Shown piece after piece: positions 1-8,983 of a stretch of DNA of 64,000 nucleotides. Under the pieces are notes generated by a model that saw nothing but the letters and a program-made list of their open reading frames with translations, ran no database searches and was not told where the DNA came from. The DNA is taken from NCBI RefSeq assembly GCF_000242615.2, contig NZ_KI912268.1:2448439-2512438 (forward strand). The letters run 5' to 3'. Numbering within the stretch: the stretch's first letter is position 1; every line of letters begins with the position of its first letter. The DNA is from Holophaga foetida DSM 6591 (GTDB lineage: Bacteria > Acidobacteriota > Holophagae > Holophagales > Holophagaceae). A program made the translations under genes and the position numbers.

Positions 1-1
1 C

Positions 2-944
2 AATCGGATCCAGTTCCAGAAGGGTCTGTCCTTTCGGGATTTCCAAGCCCGGTATGGCACAGAAGTGCAGTGCAGGGACGCAATGGTGAAGGCAAAGTGG
101 CCACACGGGTTCCAATGCCCGAAGTGTGGTAGTGGCGGGGCTTACTTCTTGGTTCCTCGGCAGTTGTTCCAGTGCAAGGCTTGCCACCACCAGACATCTG
201 TCACCGTGGGGACCGTCATGGAGTCCAGCCACCTCCCACTGAGGACCTGGTTCGAGGCCATGTATCGGCTTTCACACGGCAAACACTCCATTTCTGCCCT
301 GGAACTCAAGCGTTATCTGGGTGTCAGATACCCCACTGCCTACTACCTGAAGCAGAAGATCCTTTGCGGCCATGAGTGCTGCGGAATCGAGCCGGAAGCT
401 CAAGGATCGGGTTGAGATCGATGATGCCTATGCGGGTGGAGCTACCCACGGAGGCAAGCGTGGCCGTGGGGCTCCCGGGAAGCAGCCCTTCCTGGTTGCG
501 GTCCAAACAGCGATGGAGAACCACAGGCAGGTCATCTATACCGTGCTCAAAGCCGTGACGGACTTCAAAATTGAGACGATCGAGGCATGGGCCAAGAAGG
601 CCCTGGACCCTGGAACTCACGTCGTATCGGATGGCCTTCACTGCTTTCGTGGCGTGGCCGCATCTGGAGCCTCCCACGAACCCATCAAAAGTGAAGGGGG
701 TTGGAAGGGTTCCAAGATGGAGGCCTTTCAGGCCGTGAACACCGTCATCTCCAACCTGAAGGGCAACATCCTCGGCGTCTGTCGCTGGTGCAGCGCCCGG
801 CATCTGCCCAGATACCTTGCCGAACACCAGTTCCGTTTCAATCGCCGCTTCAACCTCCAGGCCATCTTCCCTGCCTTGTTCGCCGCAGTCACAAATACCC
901 CGCCTCACCCTGTCCGCCTCCTGGTTTCGGAGGCATGTGGATAA
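2..944 (+). pseudogene. IS1595-family (ISXO2-like) transposase, frameshifted
   Basis: The frame is open from the left edge, so the start codon lies outside the window. The first part (frame 2, to 415) carries the IS1595 N-terminal zinc ribbon, with CPKCG and CKAC cysteine pairs. The catalytic part (frame 3, from about 363) has the IS1595 pattern EIDDAY, a second Asp in VVSDG, and HLPRYLAEHQFRFNRR near the end. The two halves join only with a +1 shift near 362-372, so one extra base (or two missing) splits the gene. IS1595 elements are not known to need programmed frameshifting, so I read this as a decayed copy; a sequencing error is the alternative. I could not define terminal inverted repeats or a target duplication. 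Confidence 0.8.
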
Positions 945-950
945 TCGGAA

Positions 951-1249
951 TACACATTTTCCCGGAGAGCGCCTACCGAATGCGAGGGCCCTACCTTTTC
1001 GGCGGGTTGTCGGCCGACTTCGAGCGCTTTGACAGAAGCTATGGCGAGGTCAATTACGACGACACATACACCACCCACAAGTCACGCCTGGGGGGCACCC
1101 TGGGCTTCGGGCACACCTTCCCCATGGGGGGAAGCTCCCGCTGGGTCCTTGAGGCCGCTTACCACACGTCTCTGACGGGGGCCGACACGGACGCGGGGGA
1201 CCCCCCGGCCACATCCTTCGTGAGAGTGATGGTGGGGTGGGTATTCTGA
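951..1249 (+). pseudogene. C-terminal stub of an outer-membrane beta-barrel protein
   Basis: About 90 codons in frame 2 run straight out of the transposase 3' end and stop at 1247-1249. The peptide alternates aromatic/hydrophobic and polar residues (for example LGGTLGFGHTF) and ends in VMVGWVF. A terminal Phe closing a strand is the usual BAM-recognition signature of outer-membrane barrels. It has no start codon or signal peptide of its own. I infer that the neighbouring insertion element removed or displaced the 5' part of this gene. Left boundary is approximate. Family unknown beyond 'barrel'. Confidence 0.55.
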
Positions 1250-1298
1250 CAGTAGGCCTTGGCCATGGGTGTGGGACCAAGGTGGGCCCGTCTTCGAA

Positions 1299-2186
1299 TC
1301 AGCGGCGCTTCGAGCTTTTCTTCTTGGCCTTGGCCGGGCTGGCATCCTTCGTGGGAGTCGATTCCTCGGAGCCTGCCAGGGAGCTGACGAACTCGGCACA
1401 GCCGGGATTGGAGGGATCCAGGCGCTTGAGGCGCCGGGCATAAGCTAGACGGTCGAAGAAGGGCTTGGTCTCGTCCACCCGCACCTGGGGCAATTTCTCG
1501 GCAACGTACTTGGCGCTGGAGCCCACCTGGGATATTTCCAGCTTCTCCTTCTCAAGGAAGGTCTTCCACTCTTCCAGGGACTTCTCATACGCCACCCGGA
1601 CATTGCGGATCTGGGAGAGCAGGCCATCGATCTCCTTCAGGGCCTTCTCGCTGTGGTCGATGGCAGTGCGGTGCTCCTCCAGGAAGGCGCGGATCTGACC
1701 CCGCAGCTTCATCTGGGCCTCGGTCAGACCGGGCTGGGCCTCCAGATCCTTGAGGCGCTTCTCCTGCTGGGCCACGGCGCCCTTCCAGTCCTGGAGCTTC
1801 TGCTCGTGCTCCTTGCGAACCTTGCCAAAGGTCGCCTCTGCGTTGTTCAGGTTCTCGGCGGCGGTGGAACTGGCCTTCTGGAGGTATAGAACGGCATCCT
1901 CCCAGGCACCGTCCAGCACACAGGCCCGGGCGGCCACATCCATGGCCCCCACCAGGGCACGCATCTCGTTGTAGTCAGAGGGATTCACAGCAGCCCCCTC
2001 CTTCTGGATCACGGCCTCTGCCGCCTTCCTCACCCCGGAGCCATCTCCCTTCTCCAGCCGTTTCTCCCAGGTTGCATAGTTCTCCCGGAACCGGTCAGAG
2101 ACGGACTGCGCACCACCGGGAAGCACCATCAAAGTGGCGAGGATCAGAGGACGGACGAGCAGCATGACAGCGACCTTTCTTTTCAA
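1299..2186 (-). CDS. Secreted coiled-coil protein, paralogue family member 1
   Basis: A 295-residue protein with a signal peptide (basic MKRK, hydrophobic stretch, cut near GGAQS) followed by long, charged, heptad-like helices and a Lys/Arg-rich end (KAKKKSSKRR). No enzymatic motif is visible. It shares layout with two other genes here (13999-14877 and 14899-15906): signal peptide, coiled coil of about 200 residues, then a segment of the type LDPSNPG or LDPANR. A TTG start is chosen because AGGA lies 8 bases upstream and it gives a proper basic n-region; an ATG seven codons in (2165) is the alternative. Probably periplasmic. Function unknown. Confidence 0.7.
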   Translation of the reverse strand: MKRKVAVMLLVRPLILATLMVLPGGAQSVSDRFRENYATWEKRLEKGDGSGVRKAAEAVIQKEGAAVNPSDYNEMRALVGAMDVAARACVLDGAWEDAVLYLQKASSTAAENLNNAEATFGKVRKEHEQKLQDWKGAVAQQEKRLKDLEAQPGLTEAQMKLRGQIRAFLEEHRTAIDHSEKALKEIDGLLSQIRNVRVAYEKSLEEWKTFLEKEKLEISQVGSSAKYVAEKLPQVRVDETKPFFDRLAYARRLKRLDPSNPGCAEFVSSLAGSEESTPTKDASPAKAKKKSSKRR

Positions 2187-2215
2187 GAGTCTTTCCTAAG
2201 ACTATCCCACCATTT

Positions 2216-2749
2216 TCATCCGGGATGGTGCAGGTTGGGGCTGCGCTCGAAGATCAATGTCATCAGGCGCTCCAGTTCGTCCACCATCAGGAATCTCAGG
2301 TGCACCTGCCGCATTGGCCCCTCCTGGTCCCCAGTGATCACGAAGAAGAAACGGTGCTTCTCGACATCCTTGACCTGCTTCCAGGTCAAGCGACCGGCCC
2401 CGAGCTTTCGCGCCAGAGGCCCGGGAAGGGAGTCGAAGTCCACCACGATCCCAAGCTCGTCCACCAGGACATGGCACCCTTCGATGAGCATCAGCCCCAT
2501 GATTGCCAGCAGAAGGAGCGCTCCGGCAGCAAGACATGCCCCGATGGAAACGCCCATGATGATCCACAGGCCGAGCGTCGCCTCCTGGGAGGCCTCAGCC
2601 ACTCGGATGGTCCAGAGGAGGCGGGGGAGCCCCTGGACGAGGAGCAGCATGGCCCGGATCCCTATCATCAATGAACCGGCACAGAGGAGCACGGCGATGG
2701 CACGCTGGGCAGCGCTGGGACGGAAGACGAGGGGGGTGGCGCTGCTCAT
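2216..2749 (-). CDS. Hypothetical membrane protein with two N-terminal TM helices
   Basis: 177 residues from the ATG at 2749, which begins 13 bases after the pyrF stop on the same strand, so the two are probably cotranscribed. Two hydrophobic segments (about residues 14-37 and 55-80) are followed by a soluble beta-rich tail containing LTWKQVKDVEK and FFFVITGD. This resembles small bacterial PH-like domains anchored by two helices, but I see no diagnostic motif. The frame also stays open upstream into pyrF; that extension is rejected because it would overlap the pyrF 3' end by over 100 bases. No function assigned. Confidence 0.6.
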   Translation of the reverse strand: MSSATPLVFRPSAAQRAIAVLLCAGSLMIGIRAMLLLVQGLPRLLWTIRVAEASQEATLGLWIIMGVSIGACLAAGALLLLAIMGLMLIEGCHVLVDELGIVVDFDSLPGPLARKLGAGRLTWKQVKDVEKHRFFFVITGDQEGPMRQVHLRFLMVDELERLMTLIFERSPNLHHPG

Positions 2750-2762
2750 GGCTTTGGCGATT

Positions 2763-3482
2763 CTAGGCGAGAGCCATGTCCGCCAGGATGCGGTCAGCGG
2801 CCTCCGCGGGGTCCGGAGCATGGGTAATGGGACGCCCCACCACCAGCCAAGTGGATCCATTCCGTAGTGCCTGGTCCGGGGTCACGACCCGGGCCTGATC
2901 CTGGGAATCCGCCCCCCGGGGACGAATTCCGGGGGTCAGGAAGGAGAAGCCGCTGCCACAGGCCTGACGGAGCTGGGTGACCTCCAAGGCAGAGCAGACC
3001 ACGCCATCAGCTCCATGGCGCTGGGACAGGGTGGCGAGATTGAGGGCCAGCTCCGCAGGCTCCATGGCGAGGCCATAGGCGGCGAGAGCCTCCCGATCCA
3101 GGCTCGTCAGCACCGTCACGGCCAGTAGTTCTGTCTGCCCCCCCCGGCCCCTATGGGCCCGGACAGCCTCGGCAGCGGCCTGGATCATGCTCGGCCCCCC
3201 CTGGGCATGGATGTTGATCAGCCGGGGGTCCAGGGGCAGGAGGGTCTCCAGAGCCCGCTTCACCGTGGTGGGGATATCGTGCAGTTTCAGGTCAAGGAAG
3301 ACGGGGGCAAAACGCTGGACGGACTTCACAAAGGCGGGTCCCTCGGCGCAGAAGAGCTCCAAGCCGATCTTGAGCATCCCGACCCGCCCCTTCAGGGCTT
3401 CCGCCAGCCTCAGGGCCTCCGAGGCACTGGGCACATCGAGAGCCACCACTAGGCGTTCGGTCGGGGACATGGGATTTGTCAT
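2763..3482 (-). CDS. pyrF: Orotidine 5'-phosphate decarboxylase
   Basis: Converts OMP to UMP, the last step of de novo pyrimidine synthesis, in the cytoplasm. The 239-residue protein has the family's catalytic D-x-K-x-x-D motif at D64, K66 and D69 (FLDLKLHDIPTT) and an N-terminal LVVALDVPS strand. The C-terminal phosphate-binding region is seen in FLTPGIRP and VVGRPIT. Length matches the bacterial family. Start at 3482 is preferred because GGAG sits five bases upstream; ATG 3470 has no ribosome binding site. It is divergent from the HAD gene and heads a small operon with the membrane protein downstream. Confidence 0.95.
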   Translation of the reverse strand: MTNPMSPTERLVVALDVPSASEALRLAEALKGRVGMLKIGLELFCAEGPAFVKSVQRFAPVFLDLKLHDIPTTVKRALETLLPLDPRLINIHAQGGPSMIQAAAEAVRAHRGRGGQTELLAVTVLTSLDREALAAYGLAMEPAELALNLATLSQRHGADGVVCSALEVTQLRQACGSGFSFLTPGIRPRGADSQDQARVVTPDQALRNGSTWLVVGRPITHAPDPAEAADRILADMALA

Positions 3483-3571
3483 CGGGACTCCATCCATCAG
3501 GGAGCCCATTGTCTCAGGGATCCGCCTCAATGGGAGTCCCGTTGATAGGATGGAGAGGTTGGGAGGCCCTT

Positions 3572-4237
3572 TTGAAGCTGATCGTCTGGGATTTTGATGG
3601 AACTCTGGTGGACAGCCGTCCCCTCATCGAGGCCGGCATGACCCATGCCCTGGATAAGCTGGGCCTGCCCAGAACCCTCATGCAGGAGTGGCTCAAATAC
3701 GTGGGGCTGCCGGTGGAGGTCGGCATCCAGCGCAGCTTTGGCTCCCTCGGATTGAGCTTTGATGAGGTCCTGAAGGCTTACCGGGGGTTTGGTCATGCCG
3801 AGCACGAGGGCCTCCTGCGCGCCTTCCCTGGCATGGACGACCTGCTTTCCGAACTGGCACAAAAGGGCATCCCCATGGCCCTGGCCACCTCCAAGCGCAC
3901 CTTGCCCCTTCTCAGGCAGTTGGAGCGCCTTGGGTGGACTGGCCGCTTCGATCCCATAATCACCCCGGATCAAGTCACCCACGGGAAGCCCCACCCCGAG
4001 AGTCTGGAGCGCTGTCTGGCCGCCCATGACCTGAAGCCCGAAGAGGCGGTCATGGTGGGGGACACCCCCTTCGATATGGAAATGGCCCAGCGGGCCGGGG
4101 TACCCCGGGTTGCGGTTGGACACGGATTCTACGATCAGGCCAGCATGATGGATTACACTCCCTTAGCCTTCGCGCCGGATACCCAGGCCCTGAGGGCCAC
4201 TCTCCTTGAACTCTTCCCCGCCCCGGAGGCCCAATGA
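3572..4237 (+). CDS. HAD-superfamily hydrolase, phosphoglycolate phosphatase-like
   Basis: 221 residues. HAD motif I is at the N-terminus (VWDFDGTLVDS, nucleophile D7 and acid D9), motif II is the Thr in LATSKR, and motifs III/IV are seen in HGKPHPE and VMVGDTPFDME. A helical cap follows motif I. This is the Gph/PgmB-like subclass; the substrate cannot be read from sequence. The TTG start is chosen because GGGAGG lies five bases upstream and motif I then begins at residue 4, as usual; an in-frame ATG at 3530 is the alternative. The stop overlaps the moaC start (ATGA), so the two are translationally coupled. Confidence 0.85.
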   Translation: MKLIVWDFDGTLVDSRPLIEAGMTHALDKLGLPRTLMQEWLKYVGLPVEVGIQRSFGSLGLSFDEVLKAYRGFGHAEHEGLLRAFPGMDDLLSELAQKGIPMALATSKRTLPLLRQLERLGWTGRFDPIITPDQVTHGKPHPESLERCLAAHDLKPEEAVMVGDTPFDMEMAQRAGVPRVAVGHGFYDQASMMDYTPLAFAPDTQALRATLLELFPAPEAQ

Positions 4238-4734
4238 ATCCCTTGACCCATCTGGACGCTGAGGGGCGTCCCACCATGGTCGATGTCTCGGACAAGGCCA
4301 TCACCCGACGACGGGCCGTAGCTGTGGGATGCCTGGAACTGAGTGAGGACTGTGCGGAGGCCCTGACCCAGGGTGGTGGGCCCAAGGGTGACCCCTGGTC
4401 TGTGGCTCGCATCGGCGCCATCGGCGGGGTCAAGCGCACCGCTGATCTCATCCCCCTGGCCCACCCCCTGACTGTCGATGGCGTCACGGTGGCCCACCAC
4501 TGGGAGGCCCAGACCCGCCGGGCCTGGCTGCGGGTGGAGGTCTCGGTGGAAGGCCGGACCGGCATTGAGATGGAGGCCATCGCCGGGGTCTCGACGGGGC
4601 TGCTGGTGCTTTACGACATGCTCAAGGCCGTAAGCCACGAGATGGTGCTGGGGCCGGTCCGCCTTCTACGCAAGGAGGGTGGGCGCCGGGGCACGATCAC
4701 TTGGCCCTGGGCGGAGTGCCCCTGGACGGAATAA
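4234..4734 (+). CDS. moaC: Cyclic pyranopterin monophosphate synthase
   Basis: MoaC converts the MoaA product to cyclic pyranopterin monophosphate in molybdenum cofactor synthesis. The 166-residue sequence shows the family blocks MVDVSDKAITRR, KGDPWSVARI, KRTADLIPLAHPL and GIEMEAIAGVSTG. K51 and D128 fall at the same numbers as the catalytic Lys and Asp of E. coli MoaC. No other moa gene is in the window. It overlaps the upstream phosphatase gene by four bases and is followed by a tandem repeat that starts with a strong hairpin. Confidence 0.95.
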   Translation: MNPLTHLDAEGRPTMVDVSDKAITRRRAVAVGCLELSEDCAEALTQGGGPKGDPWSVARIGAIGGVKRTADLIPLAHPLTVDGVTVAHHWEAQTRRAWLRVEVSVEGRTGIEMEAIAGVSTGLLVLYDMLKAVSHEMVLGPVRLLRKEGGRRGTITWPWAECPWTE

Positions 4735-4742
4735 ATACTGTT

Positions 4743-5060
4743 CCGGGGGGACCGCCCGGTCGCTTCGCTCCCTCTGCGTCCCCCCGGACCCCCACATGCT
4801 TGCAGGCCAAGCCTGCCGCGCATGTCAGGAAGCTCCGGCACCCGCCTGGGACCGCCCGGTCGCTTCGCTCCCTCTGCGTCCCCCCGGACCCCCACATGCT
4901 TGCAGGCCAAGCCTGCCGCGCATGTCAGGAAGCTCCGGCACCCGCCTGGGACCGCCCGGTCGCTTCGCTCCCTCTGCGTCCCCCCGGACCCCCACATGCT
5001 TGCAGGCCAAGCCTGCCGCGCATGTCAGGAAGCTCCGGCACCCGCCTGGGACCGCCCGGT
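4743..5060 (+). repeat. Perfect 100-bp tandem repeat, three units plus a partial fourth
   Basis: The motif ACCGCCCGGT recurs at 4751, 4851, 4951 and 5051, giving an exact 100-base period. The three full units read identically. Each holds a G/C hairpin arm of the type GTCCCCCCGG. In the first unit this pairs with CCGGGGGGAC (4743-4752 with 4778-4787). It lies between the convergent moaC and kinase genes, so it may also end transcription. A related hairpin occurs at 24201-24244. Short open frames across it are an artefact of the repeat and not genes. Confidence 0.9.
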
Positions 5061-5081
5061 CGGTCGCACATGGTTCGCCGA

Positions 5082-7106
5082 TCAGGCGGGTCGGAGCTTT
5101 GCCCTGATTTCTCCTGCGGCCTGCAGAGCCTGGAGTGCAGGGGCGACTTCCAGCCCTCGGGACTTGCGCCATGTCAGTTCCTTCTCCCAACGACGGCACT
5201 CCAGCTCCCTCAGGAGGGGATCACAGGGCGCCATGGCCTGGGCCGCCTTCAATTTGTCTGAAGCCAACATAAAGGCCTGGAGCACCGCTTCTTCATCCTG
5301 AAGCTTTCCCGCCTCCGCCATATGGATTTCAGCCTGCAGAGCTTTGGCCTCGTATAGCCAAGGCGCGTCCAGCAGAGCCCTTTCCGCCAACTCCGAAGCC
5401 CGGCCGAGACGGGACTCGTAGAAGGCCAGCTGCGCCTCGATGAAGGTCGCGGACTCCAGAGTGGCTCCCCGGCTCTCCCTAAGGCTCGCCACGATGCGGG
5501 GGGTCCAGATTCGACCCTCCTCCGGGCGATGGCACTGGATGCGGATCAAGGCCATGGCCATGCGATAGGCCACGTCCGGCGTCCGCCCCCCCCGGCCCCA
5601 GGCTGCCTCCAGGTGGAGCAGAGCAGCTTCAGGCTCCCCCCCCGCCAAGCTGGCCCGCCCCAGGGCGTATGCGATGGGGCCCTCGGCGGCCTGCCCCGGA
5701 TGGGCCCCCCGTTCGCGCATGCTCTCGATCTGCTTCCGGATCGGGACCATGTCTGTCTGGATGTTGTGAAAGGGGAGGAGGTGGATGGATCGGACCCGGG
5801 CCTCCAGGCCCATGGCTTCCAGGCCCAGCTGCTGGGCCAGCTGGACCTGCTCTGCCGCCCGGAGCCGCGCACCCACGGCCATGGCCCCGAAGAGAATCAC
5901 AACCCAAAGGGCGACAGCGGCGAATACGAACTGGGCTTTTCGTTTGCGGATGAACTTCAGGCATCGGTATCCCAGAGAGTGCGCCCCCGCCAGGATGGGC
6001 TCCCCTTCCTGGAAGCGCCGGAGATCCTCCGCCAAAGCCTCGGCGGAAGCATAACGGTTATCCGGGGACCTCTCCATGGCCTTCTGGACGATGGTGCACA
6101 GGTCCTTGGGGATGGCGGAGTCCATGCGGTGCAGACTGACCGGATCCGAGGATTGGGTGCAGGCATCTGCCTCTGTCCCTTCGAAATCCCCAACGGGAGG
6201 TCTGCCACAAAGGGTCCGATAGAGCGTCGCTCCCAGGGAATACACGTCCGTCCGCCGATCCAGCAGTCGATTGTCGCCCCTGGCCTGTTCCGGGGCCATG
6301 TAGTGGGTTGTTCCGAGAACCAGACCGGTAACCGTGAACCCGGAGGCATCAGGCCCCCGGGAAAGCCCGAAGTCGAGGACGTAGGGCCTGAGGCGGCCGT
6401 TCCCCTCCCGCTCCACCATGATATTGGCGGGCTTGATATCCCGATGGATAAGCCCCTGGCCGTGGGCGGCATGGATGGCCTCCGCCACGGTCTTCATGAC
6501 CTCCACCCTCTGCGGCAGGGAAAGCCGCGGGGCGAGGAAATCCAGGCTCTCCCCCACGATGAACTGCATGGCGATGAAGGAATAGCCATGCCACTCCCCC
6601 ACTTCGTAGACCCGGCAGATGTTGGGATGCTCCACCGCAGCCTGGTTTTGGGCTTCCAGCAGGAAGCGCAGAACCAGCTCTGGCGAGTCCCCACGCAGGA
6701 TCTTGAGGGCCACCACCCTGCGCAGGCTCGGGTCATAGGCCTGGAAAATGCGCCCCATTCCCCCTTCACCGATGAAGCGGAGGTTCCGGTAGTGCCCCCA
6801 TGAGGGCAGCACAGTAGCCGTCTTGAACAGCTGGGCGGAGGGTTGTGGAGAAGGGGATTGCCAAGTCACGGCAGGGACAGCGCCCGTGCTCTCCCCGGAT
6901 GACACATCCTGAGCCAGCAGCCCCTGCTGCTCCATGTCCAGGATGCCCAGGGAATCCAGACGCAGCAGAAGCTCGGCCGCCCCGTCTCCGGCCCAGGACC
7001 CCATTGCCCGACCAAGGTCGTCACAATTCAACAAGCCACGCATGAGCGCCAACCCGAGGATCTGTGCTGGATACTGACCGGTCAAGCATGCTCCTGTTTT
7101 CAACAT
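5082..7106 (-). CDS. Membrane-anchored Ser/Thr protein kinase with helical-repeat C-terminus
   Basis: 674 residues from ATG 7106. After an N-terminal helical region of about 100 residues comes a Hanks-type kinase: glycine loop GEGGMGRIF (about 113-121), VALKIL lysine (about 135), HRDIKPANI (about 221) and DFGLS (about 245), then APEQARG and DVYSLG. One TM helix (about 392-412) follows, and then an Ala/Leu-rich, TPR-like external domain to the end. This is the PknB-like receptor kinase layout, with kinase inside and repeats outside. The frame is open further upstream (TTG at 7190), so the start is uncertain. It is divergent from the transporter genes. Target unknown. Confidence 0.9.
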   Translation of the reverse strand: MLKTGACLTGQYPAQILGLALMRGLLNCDDLGRAMGSWAGDGAAELLLRLDSLGILDMEQQGLLAQDVSSGESTGAVPAVTWQSPSPQPSAQLFKTATVLPSWGHYRNLRFIGEGGMGRIFQAYDPSLRRVVALKILRGDSPELVLRFLLEAQNQAAVEHPNICRVYEVGEWHGYSFIAMQFIVGESLDFLAPRLSLPQRVEVMKTVAEAIHAAHGQGLIHRDIKPANIMVEREGNGRLRPYVLDFGLSRGPDASGFTVTGLVLGTTHYMAPEQARGDNRLLDRRTDVYSLGATLYRTLCGRPPVGDFEGTEADACTQSSDPVSLHRMDSAIPKDLCTIVQKAMERSPDNRYASAEALAEDLRRFQEGEPILAGAHSLGYRCLKFIRKRKAQFVFAAVALWVVILFGAMAVGARLRAAEQVQLAQQLGLEAMGLEARVRSIHLLPFHNIQTDMVPIRKQIESMRERGAHPGQAAEGPIAYALGRASLAGGEPEAALLHLEAAWGRGGRTPDVAYRMAMALIRIQCHRPEEGRIWTPRIVASLRESRGATLESATFIEAQLAFYESRLGRASELAERALLDAPWLYEAKALQAEIHMAEAGKLQDEEAVLQAFMLASDKLKAAQAMAPCDPLLRELECRRWEKELTWRKSRGLEVAPALQALQAAGEIRAKLRPA

Positions 7107-7137
7107 TCTATCGGTCACACCCCTTTTCCACCATTGG

Positions 7138-7152
7138 AGCCTCCGGGAGGCT
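7138..7152. promoter_or_regulatory. Short palindrome in divergent intergenic region
   Basis: AGCCTCC-g-GGAGGCT is a perfect 7-bp inverted repeat with one central base. It lies between the divergent kinase and ABC permease genes, where an operator would be expected. No regulator is identified, and short GC palindromes arise easily in DNA of this composition. Confidence 0.25.
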
Positions 7153-7225
7153 ACCCTTTCTATATGGGGGGGTTTTGCCTGTTCCTCCAACTTGTTACGT
7201 ACCCTTCAACCCATCGCGGAACACG

Positions 7226-8971
7226 ATGCTCAACCAGCTGCTTGATACTGTCTGGGGCCAGACCAATGCCCTATTCTACCCCTTCCGGCGCCGCCGGTAC
7301 GTAGACCTGTTCGTCATTCTCCTGGGCTGCGCCCTGCTCTATGGGCTGGTGCAACTCGGACACCAGTGGACCGGGGCCAAGCGCCCGGTCGTGGAGATCA
7401 ACCTCTCGGTCTGGTCCTTGCCCAAGTACACCTTCTTCTCCATGATGCGCGGCCTGGCTGCCTACGTCCTGTCATTGTTCTTCACCCTGGTCTACGCCTT
7501 CTGGGCCGCCAAGGACAAGCGGGCTGAGAAGCTCCTGGTGCCCATCCTGGACATCCTCCAGAGCATCCCGGTCCTGGGCTTCATGCCAGGCCTGGTGCTG
7601 GCCCTGGCCGCCCTCTTCCCCCAAAGCAACTTCGGGCTGGAGATGGCCGCCGTTGTCATGATCTTCACTGGGCAGGCCTGGAACATGACCTTCAGCCTCT
7701 ACCACTCCCTCAAGTCGGTGCCCAATGAGATGCATGAGGCCGCTACGGTCTTCGGTTTCAACTGGTGGCAGCGTTTCAAGTGGGTAGAGCTCCCCTACGG
7801 CACCTCCGGACTGGTCTGGAACAGCATGATGAGCATGGCCGGTGGGTGGTTCTTCCTGATGATCACCGAAGCCTTCAAACTGGGTGACCAGGACTTCCGC
7901 CTTCCAGGTCTGGGCTCGTACATGAGTGTCGCCGTTGAGCGCGGCAACGGCTGGGCCATGATCGCAGCCATCGTGGCCATGGTGACCATGATCGTCTTCC
8001 TGGACCAGGTCCTCTGGCGCCCCGTGGTGGTCTGGGCCCAGCGATTCCGGGTGGAAGAGACTGCTCAGGCCGACACCGCCCACAGCTGGCTCCTCAAACT
8101 CATGCGACGCTCCCGCCTGCTGAGATGGGTGGAGCACAGCCGTGCCCAGCGACGCTACCACCCCAAGCCAGGCCCCGAGAGAGGCAAGGGGAAAGGGAGC
8201 TGGGCCCTCCACCGCTGGAGCATCCACCGCTGGTTCGCCAATGCCGCCCTGGCTGCCCTCCTGCTCCTGGTCGTCTTCACCACCATCGAAATGGTGAAGT
8301 TCCTGGGCAGGGTCCAGGGTGCCCAATGGTGGATGCTCTTCAAGGCAGGGCTCCTGACCCTGACCAGGGTCATGGCCTCCACCATCCTGGGCACCCTCTG
8401 GGCGGTGCCAGCCGGGCTGGCCATCGGACTCTCCCCCCGCCTGTCCAAGCTCCTCCAGCCCCTGGTCCAGGTGGCCGCCAGCTTTCCCGCCCCCATGCTC
8501 TTCCCAATGGTGCTCGCGGTGCTGTTCCACCTGGGGGTGAGCCTCGGCTACGGCTGCGTGATCCTGATGCTCCTGGGCACCCAGTGGTACATCCTCTTCA
8601 ATGTCATCGCCGGAGCCATGGCCATCCCAGGGGATCTCAAGGAGGCGGCCACCAGCTTCCGTCTCCCCCCCTGGCACCGGATGAAGGTCCTCTACCTCCC
8701 GGCCATCTTCCCCTATCTGGTGACGGGCTGGGTGACTGCTGCCGGAGGTGCCTGGAACGCCAGCATCGTGGCCGAGTACTACGACCTGAAGGGGCATACC
8801 CTGAGCACCTTCGGCCTAGGGGCCGAGGTCAGCAAGGCCGCCTACCACAAGGAGCTGGCACTGCTGGCCGCAGGCGTGCTCCTCATGTCGGCCATCGTGG
8901 TGCTCTTCAGCCGCTTCGTATGGAAGCCTTGCTACCAGCTCGCCTACACCAAGTTCTCCCTGACGAAATAA
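7226..8971 (+). CDS. ABC transporter permease, NitT/TauT type, two fused permease domains
   Basis: 581 residues with two copies of the BPD_transp_1 permease domain in one chain. The EAA cytoplasmic loops, which dock the ATPase, are seen in each half: EMHEAATVFGFNWWQRF (about residue 170) and DLKEAATSFRLPPWHRM (about 472). Multiple TM helices flank both. A tandem permease like this can replace the usual homodimer. ATG 7226 is used; an upstream GTG extension lacks a family-like N-terminus. The ATPase gene follows after 12 bases. No periplasmic binding protein is encoded nearby, so the substrate (nitrate, sulfonate, bicarbonate or another ion) is unknown. Confidence 0.88.
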   Translation: MLNQLLDTVWGQTNALFYPFRRRRYVDLFVILLGCALLYGLVQLGHQWTGAKRPVVEINLSVWSLPKYTFFSMMRGLAAYVLSLFFTLVYAFWAAKDKRAEKLLVPILDILQSIPVLGFMPGLVLALAALFPQSNFGLEMAAVVMIFTGQAWNMTFSLYHSLKSVPNEMHEAATVFGFNWWQRFKWVELPYGTSGLVWNSMMSMAGGWFFLMITEAFKLGDQDFRLPGLGSYMSVAVERGNGWAMIAAIVAMVTMIVFLDQVLWRPVVVWAQRFRVEETAQADTAHSWLLKLMRRSRLLRWVEHSRAQRRYHPKPGPERGKGKGSWALHRWSIHRWFANAALAALLLLVVFTTIEMVKFLGRVQGAQWWMLFKAGLLTLTRVMASTILGTLWAVPAGLAIGLSPRLSKLLQPLVQVAASFPAPMLFPMVLAVLFHLGVSLGYGCVILMLLGTQWYILFNVIAGAMAIPGDLKEAATSFRLPPWHRMKVLYLPAIFPYLVTGWVTAAGGAWNASIVAEYYDLKGHTLSTFGLGAEVSKAAYHKELALLAAGVLLMSAIVVLFSRFVWKPCYQLAYTKFSLTK

Positions 8972-8983
8972 GCCGAGTCCCCC

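Noticed and set aside
4743..5060. Regular 100-bp repeat considered as a CRISPR array
   Set aside because: Units are contiguous and identical along their whole length; there are no variable spacers and no cas genes.
4751..5261. Open frames crossing the tandem repeat, both strands
   Set aside because: They owe their length to the repeat period and lack start context and family resemblance.
5082..7106. The Ser/Thr kinase considered as the T6SS PpkA
   Set aside because: It is 27 kb from the nearest T6SS gene with unrelated genes between, and no Fha or PppA partner is adjacent.
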